Below are positions 1 through 8,917 of a stretch of DNA of 64,000 nt, piece by piece. The notes under the pieces are model-generated. The model saw only the letters and a program-made list of their open reading frames with translations, did not search any database and was not told the DNA's origin. Position 1 is the first letter of the stretch. Each line of letters starts with the position of its first letter. The translations under genes were made by a program, and so were the position numbers. Source of the stretch: FEN-1279 sp964501535 (lineage in GTDB: Bacteria; Bacteroidota; Ignavibacteria; Tepidaquicellales; Tepidaquicellaceae); contig CAZCSV010000002.1 of NCBI GenBank assembly GCA_964501535.1, forward strand, positions 186,001 through 250,000. The letters are read 5' to 3'.

Positions 1-191
1 TTTTTTTTGTTTTCATTTATTTCATCTTTTTTTGAATAACAAGAATTAATACCTTCGGTTTTTTCTTTATATATTACATTTTTTACTATAATTATATATT
101 TTTACTCTATCTTTAATTCAATAGTTTATGGTGTAGCAATTTTAAATGATATGGGATTTACGTTTGATTTTCAATTTAATTTTAGTATTTT
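1..191. other. AT-rich non-coding stretch at window start
   Basis: No convincing coding sequence is seen here. The stretch opens with a run of T residues and stays strongly AT-rich up to the palindrome at 192. It probably holds the promoter of the following operon, but I could not pick a -35/-10 pair with confidence. Confidence 0.4.
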
Positions 192-213
192 GTTATGAAC
201 ATATGTTCATAAC
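192..213. promoter_or_regulatory. Perfect 22-bp palindrome, probable operator (ArsR/SmtB-like)
   Basis: The half-site GTTATGAACAT is followed directly by its exact reverse complement, 45 bp upstream of the first start codon of the run at 258-7004. The core TGAACA-TA-TGTTCA resembles operators of ArsR/SmtB-family metal or sulfur sensors, which use TGAACA/TGTTCA half-sites. The regulator is not in the immediate neighbourhood, so its family is inference; the palindrome itself is plain in the sequence. Confidence 0.65.
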
Positions 214-257
214 TAAGTTATCAAGAATATTTATATAAATCAAGAGAAAAATATTAA

Positions 258-1229
258 ATGTATTACAATAACATACTGGGTTTGGTTGGAAACACACCGC
301 TGGTAAGAATTAATAACCTTACAAGAGGTATGAAAGCTACGGTACTTGCCAAGATAGAATTCTCGAATCCCGGCGGGAGTGTAAAGGACAGGGTAGGTCT
401 TGCGATGGTCGAAGATGCCGAAGCAAAAGGTTTATTAAAGCCGGGTTCAACCATTGTGGAAGCAACCAGCGGTAACACAGGCATCGGGCTTGCAATTGCA
501 GGAAGGGTAAAGGGGTACAGGGTAATACTTGTAATGACAGATAAAATCGGACAGGAAAAAAGAAACTACCTTAAAGCACTAGGAGCTGAAATTGTAATTG
601 TTCCGAAAGAGGCGACTCCTGATTCTTCAGATTATTACAGAAACAAAGCCAAGTCTTTAGCACAGGAAATTCCGAATGCAATTAATCTCAATCAATATGC
701 AAACCAGGCAAATCCCCAGTCGCATTACGAAAATACGGGTGCTGAAATCTGGAGAGATACTGAGGGGAAAATCACGCACTTTATTTGCGGAGTGGGAACA
801 GCGGGTACTATTACGGGGGTTTCCAGGTATCTTAAGGAAAAAAATCCGAACATTAAAGTTATTGGTGCAGACCCTTTAGGCTCTAATTTCAAGATATTTT
901 ATGATACGGGTAAAATCGGTGAAGTTAAACCTCACCTTATAGAAGGTTTGGGTACGGATATCATACCTCCGATAACGGATTTTAAATATGTTGACGATAT
1001 TGTTTACGTAAACGACAGCGATTCAATCGAAATGTGCCGGCGTCTTGCGAAGGAAGAGGGAATTTTTGCCGGGGCGTCTTCCGGCACGGGTGCTTTCGTA
1101 GCGCTTGATATAGCAAAGGACTTAGACGAGAGTAGTCTTGTTGTTTTTTTAATTTGTGATACAGGGGAGAGATACCTCTCAAAGTATCATAGTGATGAAT
1201 GGTTAAAACAAAACAATTTAAAAATATAA
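258..1229 (+). CDS. Cystathionine beta-synthase-like PLP enzyme (cysteine synthase family)
   Basis: Fold-type II PLP enzyme of 323 residues. The PLP lysine lies in PGGSVKDR (K43), the phosphate-binding SGNTG loop at about 72-76, and GVGTAGT and GASSGTG motifs follow. Several stretches match cystathionine beta-synthase better than O-acetylserine sulfhydrylase: ALGAEIV, NQYANQANPQSHYENT, a DPLGS motif, and a YLSKYHSDEWL C-terminus equivalent to NYMTKFLSDRWM of the human enzyme. No heme domain or CBS regulatory domain is present. It likely joins serine or O-acetylserine to homocysteine or sulfide. The adjacent gamma-family enzyme supports reverse transsulfuration, from methionine to cysteine. 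A plain cysteine synthase (CysK) remains the alternative. First gene of a tight eight-gene run. Confidence 0.85.
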   Translation: MYYNNILGLVGNTPLVRINNLTRGMKATVLAKIEFSNPGGSVKDRVGLAMVEDAEAKGLLKPGSTIVEATSGNTGIGLAIAGRVKGYRVILVMTDKIGQEKRNYLKALGAEIVIVPKEATPDSSDYYRNKAKSLAQEIPNAINLNQYANQANPQSHYENTGAEIWRDTEGKITHFICGVGTAGTITGVSRYLKEKNPNIKVIGADPLGSNFKIFYDTGKIGEVKPHLIEGLGTDIIPPITDFKYVDDIVYVNDSDSIEMCRRLAKEEGIFAGASSGTGAFVALDIAKDLDESSLVVFLICDTGERYLSKYHSDEWLKQNNLKI

Positions 1230-1246
1230 ATTAAGAAAGAATAATT

Positions 1247-2428
1247 ATGAAAACCGAAAAACTTGGATTCAACTCTAAACTTATACACGGTGGCGGATAT
1301 AAGGATAGATTCAGAGGTGTAAATGTTCCGATATACCAATCTTCAACTTTTAGTTTTGAAAGTGCTGAAGAAGGGGCCAGATGCTTTAACGGTGAAAGTG
1401 ACGGGTACATATATACCCGGCTCGGCAATCCCACAATTGGTGTTTTAGAAAACATAATAGCTGACCTTGAAAAGGGTTACGGAGGAATTGGAACAAGCTC
1501 CGGTATGGGTGCTGTAAACACGGTATATATGGGATTACTTCAAAAAGATGACCATATTGTGAGTTCCGATGCAGTATACGGACCGTCGAGGGTTGTAATG
1601 GAAGAATACTACTCGCGATTCGGAATCGAGTCGACTTATGTTACAACGTCCAATATCGAGAACATTAAAAAAGCGATAAAGCCGAATACGAAAGTTTTAT
1701 ATTTAGAGACTCCTGCCAATCCGACGATTGAGATTACTGATTTAAAAGCATGTTCGGAAATAGCAAAAGAGCATAAATTAACGATGGTGGTTGACAATAC
1801 ATTTTCGAGTCCATATTTGCAAAGGCCGATAGAATTCGGAGCGGATGTTGTTTTGCATTCATTAACAAAATTTATCAACGGGCACGCGGATATTGTGGGC
1901 GGAATAATAGTAGCGAAGGAAGAGAAGTTATACAAGAAGCTCCGTTCGACAATGATAAATCTCGGTTGTAATATGGACCCTCATCAGGCATATTTAGTAA
2001 TCAGAGGATTAAAGACGTTAAGTCTCAGAATCGACAGAGCTCAGGAAAATGCCATGAAGATAGCCGAGTATCTCGAAAAGCATCCGAAAGTGGAATGGAT
2101 AAAGTACCCAGGATTAAAATCGCATCCCCAGCATGAACTTGCGAAAAAGCAAATGTATGGTTTCGGCTCTATGATTAGTTTCGGGTTGAAAGGTGGATTT
2201 GAGGCAGGGAAATCTTTGATGAACAATATTCAGTTAGCAATACTTGCTGTATCTTTAGGCGGAGTTGAATCCCTAATTGAACATCCTGCATCGATGACAC
2301 ATTCGAAAGTAACAAAGGAAGACAAGATAAAGGCGGGAATAACAGATGAGCTTGTCAGGTATTCCGTTGGTATAGAAAACGTCGAAGATTTAATAAGTGA
2401 CCTTGAACAGGCACTTTCAAAGGTTTAA
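1247..2428 (+). CDS. Cystathionine gamma-lyase/synthase family PLP enzyme
   Basis: Cys/Met-metabolism PLP enzyme of normal length (393 aa). Visible are YTRLGNPT (from residue 57), VVDNTF with D183 contacting the PLP ring nitrogen, and the Schiff-base lysine K208 in HSLTKFINGH. The C-terminal SLGGVESLIEHPASMTH motif is typical of the family. The active-site cysteine of classical methionine gamma-lyase is not evident after AVYGPSR, so gamma-lyase or gamma-synthase activity is more likely. It starts 17 bp after the beta-synthase-like gene. Together they would interconvert homocysteine, cystathionine and cysteine. Exact substrate preference cannot be read from sequence. Confidence 0.88.
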   Translation: MKTEKLGFNSKLIHGGGYKDRFRGVNVPIYQSSTFSFESAEEGARCFNGESDGYIYTRLGNPTIGVLENIIADLEKGYGGIGTSSGMGAVNTVYMGLLQKDDHIVSSDAVYGPSRVVMEEYYSRFGIESTYVTTSNIENIKKAIKPNTKVLYLETPANPTIEITDLKACSEIAKEHKLTMVVDNTFSSPYLQRPIEFGADVVLHSLTKFINGHADIVGGIIVAKEEKLYKKLRSTMINLGCNMDPHQAYLVIRGLKTLSLRIDRAQENAMKIAEYLEKHPKVEWIKYPGLKSHPQHELAKKQMYGFGSMISFGLKGGFEAGKSLMNNIQLAILAVSLGGVESLIEHPASMTHSKVTKEDKIKAGITDELVRYSVGIENVEDLISDLEQALSKV

Positions 2429-2464
2429 ATTTTAAAAAATTTGATAAATTAAGGAGTATTTAAT

Positions 2465-2911
<447 letters not shown>

Positions 2912-2919
2912 AATAAACT

Positions 2920-3210
2920 ATGGAAGCACAGGAAGTTCAGTTAGAGCATAACTGTGGTACAAATAACCCTGAAAGCGTAAAAGCTTTAAGAATATCGCCG
3001 CTGGGGTATATAATAAAATTATTCGCAAAATGGTTTGGGTTCACGAGTATATATGCGGCTTTTTCCGTATGTCCTTTTTGCGGGCAGCAGGGTTGTCCGG
3101 TAGGTATAGGCTCTGCGAGTATAATAGGTGTTTTTTTTGCGTTATTATTTAATGACTGGAAAACCCTGTTGAGCTTTCTAAAGAAAAAATTTCTACACAA
3201 GAATGAATGA
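2920..3210 (+). CDS. Small Cys-rich membrane protein, function unknown
   Basis: 96 aa, not assigned to a family. It has a polar N-terminus (about 1-30), then a hydrophobic segment around residues 30-50, a CPFCGQQGCPVG motif at about 51-62, and a second hydrophobic segment, ending in a lysine-rich tail. The three cysteines could bind a metal or form a redox disulfide. It begins 8 bp after the NifX-like gene and its end overlaps the ZIP transporter start by 8 bp. Translational coupling with metal-handling neighbours is therefore likely. A role as a metal chaperone or transporter partner is inference only. Confidence 0.7.
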   Translation: MEAQEVQLEHNCGTNNPESVKALRISPLGYIIKLFAKWFGFTSIYAAFSVCPFCGQQGCPVGIGSASIIGVFFALLFNDWKTLLSFLKKKFLHKNE

Positions 3211-3946
3211 ACTGACATCAATAATATTTTTTGGAATACTAATGAGTGCAGTTTCTCTTTCGGGGGGATTAATTATGCTTTTTAGTAGACAGGTTCAAAC
3301 AAAAATTCTTCTGCCTCTTGTAGCGTTTTCCGCGGGATCACTTATCGGCGGTGCTTTTTTCATGATGATTCCGGAGGGGTTAAAGAGCTTTGGGAATGTA
3401 AAATATTTTTTTCTTTATTTAATTATAGGATTCAGTCTTTTTTTTATTTTAGAGCAGTTTCTTCATTACCATCATTGCAAGAAGGCGGAAAGCGACTGCA
3501 GGAAGCCGCTGTCATATTTGATTTTGATAGGAGATGGTCTTCACAATTTTATTGGCGGTCTTTCCATTGCAGGTTTATTTATTATAGATTTCAGAATCGG
3601 ATTTCTTGCCTGGCTTGGGGCGGTATTGCACGAGATTCCTCAGGAGCTTGGTGATTTTGCGGCTCTTGTGCACAGCGGTTGGAAAAAGAATAGGGCATTA
3701 TTGTATAATTTTGTCTCTTCTTTGACATTTTTAGTCGGTGGTCTGATAACGTATTTTATCTCAAGCAAGGTTGACGTAAGTTTTTTGATACCGTTTGCCG
3801 CGGGAAATTTTATTTATATTGGTGCAACGGATTTGATTCCCGAAGTGAACAAGCACTCGACGCTGGTAAATAATATTTTTCATTTTCTTTTTTTTGCAAT
3901 GGGTATTTTAATATTATTCGTCTTATCCCAGATGGATTTTCACTAA
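3203..3946 (+). CDS. ZIP family metal transporter
   Basis: 247 aa with about seven to eight membrane segments. Metal-site helices are visible: HNFIGGLSIAG (helix IV type, His-Asn) and HEIPQELGDFAALVHSG (helix V type, His-Glu-x-x-x-Glu). A His/Cys cytoplasmic stretch HYHHCKKAESDC sits between early helices. ZIP proteins import Zn, Fe or related divalent metals into the cytoplasm. The start overlaps the preceding small Cys-rich gene, so the two are probably co-translated. Which metal is carried cannot be decided from sequence. Confidence 0.9.
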   Translation: MNELTSIIFFGILMSAVSLSGGLIMLFSRQVQTKILLPLVAFSAGSLIGGAFFMMIPEGLKSFGNVKYFFLYLIIGFSLFFILEQFLHYHHCKKAESDCRKPLSYLILIGDGLHNFIGGLSIAGLFIIDFRIGFLAWLGAVLHEIPQELGDFAALVHSGWKKNRALLYNFVSSLTFLVGGLITYFISSKVDVSFLIPFAAGNFIYIGATDLIPEVNKHSTLVNNIFHFLFFAMGILILFVLSQMDFH

Positions 3947-3956
3947 TTCTTTTTTT

Positions 3957-4583
3957 ATGAACGAGATACTTGAACACTGGTATGACGGCTGGTTTTACGA
4001 TTTGTTTATTGCTCCGAATCAGGATAGGGCTTTCGAAAAGGTTATTAAAATTATTCCGGAGAACTCATACGTGCTGGATGCAGGATGCGGTACGGGGAGG
4101 CTGTGTTTTCAGTTAAACGATATATGCAGAAAAATAGACGGTGTAGATGCTTCAGAGAAAAACATTATAACCGCAAAGAGAAACATTGACGGAAAAACAC
4201 ACGGAAAAATAAATTTTTATCACAGCGACATTGCATCTTTTCTCGGGAGAAATAACAATAAATACGATTTTGCGATATTGTCTTATGTGATACACGAAAT
4301 AAGCGAGATTAAAAGAGAAAATATACTTAAGTTTCTTTCTTTATACGCTGAAAAAATTATTATTATAGACTATCTTTCACCACATCCGAAAAATTTTGTC
4401 GGTTTAATCAACAGAACAGTTGAATTTTTTGCGGGAAAGGAACACAACAGAAATTTTAAATCTTATTTAAAAAATGGCGGACTTATCGGGTTGTCAAAAA
4501 AAACGGGACTGGGAATAATTGATGAAATTATAAATGACCCGAAGACGTCTCATATTGCGGTATTCAGCAATGTGAAAAATTAA
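3957..4583 (+). CDS. Class I SAM-dependent methyltransferase
   Basis: 208 aa with the SAM-binding glycine motif VLDAGCGTG (about residues 38-46), an acidic strand end GVDASEKN, and a post-II motif DFAILSYVIHEI. Substrate unknown. It lies 10 bp after the ZIP gene and 21 bp before cydA, so it should be in the same transcript. Its position just ahead of cydAB might mean a link to quinone or heme chemistry, but nothing in the protein shows this. Confidence 0.85.
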   Translation: MNEILEHWYDGWFYDLFIAPNQDRAFEKVIKIIPENSYVLDAGCGTGRLCFQLNDICRKIDGVDASEKNIITAKRNIDGKTHGKINFYHSDIASFLGRNNNKYDFAILSYVIHEISEIKRENILKFLSLYAEKIIIIDYLSPHPKNFVGLINRTVEFFAGKEHNRNFKSYLKNGGLIGLSKKTGLGIIDEIINDPKTSHIAVFSNVKN

Positions 4584-4604
4584 AAATTCATAAACAGATT
4601 TTAA

Positions 4605-5975
4605 ATGGACACAGAACTTTTAGCCAGAATACAGTTTGCCTTTACTATAGGTTTCCATTACATCTACCCACCGATAAGCATAGGGCTTGGGGTATTGCTT
4701 GTTGTGATGGAAGGAATGTATTTAAAGACTAAGAATAAAATTTACGAAAACATTACGAGGTTCTGGATAAAGATATTTGCACTCATATTTGCAATGGGAG
4801 TGGCGACAGGTATAGTGATGGAATTCGAATTCGGGACTAACTGGGCAACATATTCGAGGTTTGTGGGTGATGTTTTCGGCAGTGCGCTTGCGGCCGAAGG
4901 TGTTTTTGCATTCTTTTTAGAGTCAGGATTTTTAGCAATACTTGTTTTCGGATGGAAAAGGGTATCGCCCAAGATGCATTTTTTTTCGACCGTGATGGTA
5001 TCGTTTGGTTCAATGCTGAGTGCGGTATGGATAATAGTAGCAAACTCCTGGCAGCAGACACCGGCGGGATATCAAATTGTAAGCAATTCAGGAGTCCTGA
5101 GAGCGGAAATAACGGATTTCTGGGCTATGGTTTTCAATCCGTCTTCTATGGACAGACTGATGCATACATTATCGGGTGCGTGGTTAACGGGGGCATTTTT
5201 TGTAATGAGTGTTTCGGCATTTTATATTTTAAAAAACAGGCATCTCGATTTCGCAAAGAAATCAATGAAGATTGCGCTGGCTCTTGCGATTTTCGCTTCA
5301 CTTTTTCAATTGTTCACGGGGCATCACAGTGCATCAAAGTTGAGCGAGACACAGCCCGTCAAGTTAGCGGCATTCGAGGGACATTTTAATACATCACCGG
5401 CGACGTTATATCTATTTGGCTGGGTGAACGAGCAGGAGCAAAAGGTAAATGTCGGGATTGGGATTCCGGGATTTTTGAGTTATCTTGTTTACGGCGATTC
5501 TCAAAAATCCTTAACGGGATTAAACGAATTCAAACCCGAAGACAGACCGCCCGTCAACATTGTATTTCAGAGCTATCATTTGATGGTGGCTATCGGGTTT
5601 GTGTTGATAGGGTTAAGTATTATTTCTTTGTTACTATTAAGAAAAGATAACCTGTTCAAGAACAAATTTATTCTGAAGATTCTTGTTATATCCGTATTAC
5701 TGCCTCATCTTGCCAATCAGCTCGGATGGATATCTGCTGAAGTAGGAAGGCAGCCCTGGATTGTATACAATTTACTGAGAACGAGGGATGCGCTGTCGAA
5801 AGCTGTCGGTTCAGGTGAAATAATATTTTCTTTGATTTTATTTACACTGATTTACGTCTTATTATTTATTTTGTTCATATATTTGCTCGACAAGAAGATA
5901 AAACACGGACCCGAAGATTTCGGAGAGAGAGGGGCCGTGTATGTAGAGCAGGGAGCAATTTTCAAAAAACAATAA
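4605..5975 (+). CDS. cydA: Cytochrome bd oxidase subunit I
   Basis: 456 aa, multi-pass. The N-terminal helix carries the expected heme b595 histidine (H18 in FAFTIGFHYIYPP). A second heme-type His is in MHTLSGAWLTGAF near residue 187, and the GRQPW signature occurs late in the protein. The length indicates the short Q-loop form. With CydB it oxidises quinol and reduces oxygen to water at high affinity, in the inner membrane. It is the seventh gene of the operon-like run; cydB follows after 12 bp. Placement behind sulfur and metal genes fits a terminal oxidase tolerant of sulfide. Confidence 0.97.
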   Translation: MDTELLARIQFAFTIGFHYIYPPISIGLGVLLVVMEGMYLKTKNKIYENITRFWIKIFALIFAMGVATGIVMEFEFGTNWATYSRFVGDVFGSALAAEGVFAFFLESGFLAILVFGWKRVSPKMHFFSTVMVSFGSMLSAVWIIVANSWQQTPAGYQIVSNSGVLRAEITDFWAMVFNPSSMDRLMHTLSGAWLTGAFFVMSVSAFYILKNRHLDFAKKSMKIALALAIFASLFQLFTGHHSASKLSETQPVKLAAFEGHFNTSPATLYLFGWVNEQEQKVNVGIGIPGFLSYLVYGDSQKSLTGLNEFKPEDRPPVNIVFQSYHLMVAIGFVLIGLSIISLLLLRKDNLFKNKFILKILVISVLLPHLANQLGWISAEVGRQPWIVYNLLRTRDALSKAVGSGEIIFSLILFTLIYVLLFILFIYLLDKKIKHGPEDFGERGAVYVEQGAIFKKQ

Positions 5976-5987
5976 AATTTTCTTTAT

Positions 5988-7004
5988 ATGGACTTAAATA
6001 CAACATGGTTTATTCTTGTCGGAGTTTTATTAACCGGATATGCAATTCTGGACGGGTTCGATCTGGGTGTCGGGGCTTTGCATCTGCTTACAAAAAAAGA
6101 TGAAGACAGAAGGATTGTAATAAATTCAATCGGTCCCGTATGGGACGGGAACGAAGTCTGGCTTGTAACCGCAGGAGGTGCGCTTTTTGCGGCATTTCCA
6201 GAAGTATATGCTACGGTTTTCTCCGGGTTTTACATTGCTTTTATGTTGTTGCTGTTCGTATTGATTTTCAGGGCGGTTGCAATCGAGTTCAGAAGCAAGC
6301 ACGCAAGTCCCCGCTGGAGAGCTATGTGGGATGTTGCTTTCAGCGTATCGAGCATTATAATTGCCTTGCTAATGGGTGTAGCTCTCGGAAATATTATCAC
6401 TGGAATTCCACTTGGTCCAGATAAAGAATTCACGGGTTCCTTTTTAGGGTTGCTTAAGCCATATACCGTTTTAATCGGCATAACTACAGTAGCACTTTTT
6501 ATGATGCACGGAGCAATTTATCTTGTAATGAAAACCGAGGGCGAATTACAGACGAAAGTGAAATCATGGGTGAATAATACGATTATATTTTTCGTGATTT
6601 GTTTTGTAACGGCAACGATGGCAACTCTGATTTATTATCCCGGTATGGTAACGCATTTTAAGGAGCAGCCTGTATTTTTTCTCGTAGCAATTTTAAACAT
6701 GCTTGCGATTGCTAACATTCCGAGGGAGATACATCACGGCAGGGAATTCCGGGCATTTCTTTCCTCTTCCGCGAGTATTGCTTTGCTTCTTGTATTATTT
6801 GCAATCGGAATTTTTCCGAACATTGTTTTATCGAATCCATTTCCCGAAAACAGTTTAAATATATACAATGCGGCTTCTTCGCAGAAGACATTAAGCATAA
6901 TGCTTATAATTGCCATAATCGGGATGCCGTTTGTAATCGCTTATACAACAATAATATATAAAGTCTACAAAGGGAAAGTGAAACTCGACGAAACGAGTTA
7001 TTAA
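5988..7004 (+). CDS. cydB: Cytochrome bd oxidase subunit II
   Basis: 338 aa with about eight to nine membrane helices. The family's N-terminal signature GYAILDGFDLGVGAL and the PVWDGNEVWLVTAGGALFAAFP motif are both intact. It partners CydA in the quinol oxidase. No cydX-like small subunit is evident in the 130 bp that follow. It is the last gene of the continuous run, since a longer gap with an inverted repeat precedes the next gene. Confidence 0.97.
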   Translation: MDLNTTWFILVGVLLTGYAILDGFDLGVGALHLLTKKDEDRRIVINSIGPVWDGNEVWLVTAGGALFAAFPEVYATVFSGFYIAFMLLLFVLIFRAVAIEFRSKHASPRWRAMWDVAFSVSSIIIALLMGVALGNIITGIPLGPDKEFTGSFLGLLKPYTVLIGITTVALFMMHGAIYLVMKTEGELQTKVKSWVNNTIIFFVICFVTATMATLIYYPGMVTHFKEQPVFFLVAILNMLAIANIPREIHHGREFRAFLSSSASIALLLVLFAIGIFPNIVLSNPFPENSLNIYNAASSQKTLSIMLIIAIIGMPFVIAYTTIIYKVYKGKVKLDETSY

Positions 7005-7096
7005 GAGTCCAGTTTATTTACGAACGAATATATCGGGAGATTACATAATCTATTCAGGTATTTTTTTTTGAGGGAACTATTAATTATTTACAATGG

Positions 7097-7127
7097 TTAT
7101 TAAAGAAGAATACTTCTTATTTAATAA
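7097..7127. promoter_or_regulatory. Inverted repeat upstream of perR-type gene
   Basis: AAGAAG (7103-7108) and CTTCTT (7113-7118) flank AATA. AT-rich arms TTATTAA and TTTAATAA extend the dyad imperfectly. It ends 10 bp before the regulator's start codon, a natural place for autoregulation. The match to the classical PerR box is only loose, so the binding protein is inference. Confidence 0.4.
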
Positions 7128-7136
7128 TTCCATCGA

Positions 7137-7556
7137 ATGGTTACAGAATATTATAGAAATAAATTAACAGAAAATAATTTAAAGGTAACGCCCCAGCGGA
7201 TGGCGGTGTTGGAAGCAATTCTGACGCTCAACAATCATCCGACAGCGGACAATATAAAGAATTTCATCCGGAAGGCTCATCCGAATATTGCAGTCGGGAC
7301 TGTTTACAAAGTCCTCGATATTCTAACCGAAAAAAACATCATAAGGAAAGTCAAAACGGATAATGATGTAATGAGATATGACGGTATACTCGAGAAGCAT
7401 CATCACCTTTACTGCGAGGAATCGGACAGGATAGAGGATTTTTACGATGAGGGGTTGAATAAAATGATTGACGGATATTTCAGAAAGAAGAAAATACCAA
7501 ATTTCAAGATAGAAGATATAAAGCTTCAAATTATAGGAAAGTTCACAACAAAATAA
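7137..7556 (+). CDS. perR: PerR-type peroxide-sensing Fur family repressor
   Basis: 139 aa: an N-terminal winged helix (LKVTPQRMAVLEAI, AVGTVYKVLDIL) and a metal-binding C-terminal half. All five regulatory-metal ligands of Bacillus PerR are present at a constant offset of -3: H34, D82, H88, H90 and D101. The Asp in RYD favours PerR over Fur. The Cys4 structural zinc site is nearly gone: only C93 remains, and the C-terminal CxxC is missing. It would repress oxidative-stress genes until Fe-catalysed histidine oxidation. The ferritin-like and peroxiredoxin genes directly downstream are obvious targets. Confidence 0.88.
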   Translation: MVTEYYRNKLTENNLKVTPQRMAVLEAILTLNNHPTADNIKNFIRKAHPNIAVGTVYKVLDILTEKNIIRKVKTDNDVMRYDGILEKHHHLYCEESDRIEDFYDEGLNKMIDGYFRKKKIPNFKIEDIKLQIIGKFTTK

Positions 7557-7591
7557 ATTATTTATTAAAATTTTAATTAAAGGACAGTCAT

Positions 7592-8098
7592 ATGAAACAA
7601 AAAAGTATTGAACTTTTGAACAAAGCTGTAGCCGATGAACTGACCGCAGTTCATCAGTACATGTATTTTCATTTTCACTGTGATGACCAGGGTTATCTTT
7701 TGCTTGCCGGTCTTTTTAAGAGGACGGCGATTGAGGAAATGCTTCACATCGAAAAGCTTGCCGAGAGGATTCTATTTCTGAAAGGTGAAGTGGAGTTGAA
7801 AGCTTCGGGTGAGGTGAAGAAAATTCACGACGCAAAGGAGATGCTTAAGTTAGCTAGCGATATGGAGACAAGCAGTATTAATGACTACAATAAATGGGCA
7901 AACGAATGTGCACAGAATGCAGATTCTGCCTCGAAAAAAATCTTTGAATTACTAGTCGAGGATGAAGAGCGTCATTTCGACCAGTTCGACAAAGAAACCG
8001 AAAACATAGCAAAGTTCGGCGACAATTATCTTGCTTTACAGTCAATGGAAAACAGCAAAAATGTCGCAACAAGGATTTCACAACAAAACCAACAGTAA
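7592..8098 (+). CDS. Bacterioferritin/ferritin-like diiron protein
   Basis: 168 aa four-helix protein. Diiron ligands are visible: E16 in DELTAVHQY, E49 and H52 in IEEMLHIEK, a Glu in DMETSSIND, and EDEERHFDQF for the second ExxH. M50 matches the heme-ligating Met52 of E. coli bacterioferritin, so heme binding at a dimer interface is possible. The role would be iron oxidation and storage, limiting Fenton chemistry. It sits 35 bp after the PerR gene with an SD-like AAAGGA, and a peroxiredoxin follows, forming a peroxide/iron defence module. Confidence 0.85.
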   Translation: MKQKSIELLNKAVADELTAVHQYMYFHFHCDDQGYLLLAGLFKRTAIEEMLHIEKLAERILFLKGEVELKASGEVKKIHDAKEMLKLASDMETSSINDYNKWANECAQNADSASKKIFELLVEDEERHFDQFDKETENIAKFGDNYLALQSMENSKNVATRISQQNQQ

Positions 8099-8129
8099 AA
8101 TTTTTTATTAATTTAAAACAAAAAATAAT

Positions 8130-8843
8130 ATGGAACAAGAACAAGTAATCGCAATGCCGAGAATAGGTGACAAGGCACCAGAATTCAAGGCAGTAACAAC
8201 GCAGGGGGAAATTAATTTTCCCGAGCAATACAAAGGCAGCTGGGTAATTTTATTCAGCCATCCGGCAGATTTTACACCCGTCTGCACATCGGAATTCATG
8301 ACATTTGCAAATCTGGAAGCAAAGTTTGCCGAGGCAAACTGTAAATTAGTAGGGCTTTCGGTAGACGGATTATACAGTCACATAGCGTGGTTAAGAACTA
8401 TTAAAGAGAAAATCGAGTACAACGGTATGAAGGACATAGAAGTAAAGTTTCCTTTGATAGAAGATATCACAATGGAAGTAGCGAAAAAATACGGTATGAT
8501 ACAGCCGGGTGAAAGCAACACTAAAGCTGTAAGGGCAGTATTTTTCATCGACCCCAAAGGAATTATTAGGGCAATAATTTATTACCCGTTAAGTTTGGGC
8601 AGGAATTTCGATGAATTATACAGGGCATTGGTAGCGATGCAGACTGCTGATGAATTTGCAATAGCGACACCCGCGGACTGGCGTCCGGGAGATGATGTAA
8701 TCGTACCAACGGCAGGTTCCTGCGGAGTGGCAAAAGAGCGTATGGACAGTAAAAAAGAGGAAATGAAATGTTACGATTGGTTCTTCTGCACGAAAAAGCT
8801 CGACAAAGATACGATTAACAAAAAAGTTCTTAAGAAAAAATAA
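8130..8843 (+). CDS. Peroxiredoxin, Prx6-type with C-terminal cysteine pair
   Basis: 237 aa thioredoxin-fold peroxidase. The peroxidatic cysteine is C52 in PADFTPVCTSEF, and the Prx6 signature LGRNFDEL is at about 156-163. The C-terminus carries C214 and C220 in CYDWFFC, equivalent to the CLDWWFC resolving region of the Aeropyrum thioredoxin peroxidase. It is therefore a 2-Cys enzyme of the archaeal-type Prx6 group rather than a 1-Cys one. It reduces hydrogen peroxide and organic peroxides. It is the last gene of the redox block, followed at once by a strong terminator. Confidence 0.92.
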   Translation: MEQEQVIAMPRIGDKAPEFKAVTTQGEINFPEQYKGSWVILFSHPADFTPVCTSEFMTFANLEAKFAEANCKLVGLSVDGLYSHIAWLRTIKEKIEYNGMKDIEVKFPLIEDITMEVAKKYGMIQPGESNTKAVRAVFFIDPKGIIRAIIYYPLSLGRNFDELYRALVAMQTADEFAIATPADWRPGDDVIVPTAGSCGVAKERMDSKKEEMKCYDWFFCTKKLDKDTINKKVLKKK

Positions 8844-8848
8844 ACAAT

Positions 8849-8886
8849 AAAAAAGGTGAAGTATTAGAAATACTTCACCTTTTTTC
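8849..8886. terminator. Intrinsic terminator, usable on both strands
   Basis: A near-perfect stem AAAAAGGTGAAGTATT / AATACTTCACCTTTTTT with a 3-nt loop. The A and T flanks give U-runs on either strand. It ends the peroxiredoxin transcript on + and the ars/polyferredoxin transcript on -. Confidence 0.92.
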
Positions 8887-8917
8887 ATTTCCGAAGAAAT
8901 ATATTTTTTATTCCAAT

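Noticed and set aside
1..257. SAM or other sulfur riboswitch in front of the transsulfuration genes
   Set aside because: No conserved riboswitch core could be recognised. The only clear element is the 22-bp palindrome, which looks like a protein operator.
7564..7577. 14-bp A/T palindrome ATTAAAATTTTAAT before the ferritin-like gene as a PerR box
   Set aside because: Built only of A and T in an AT-rich gap, so it is expected by chance and does not match the known box well.
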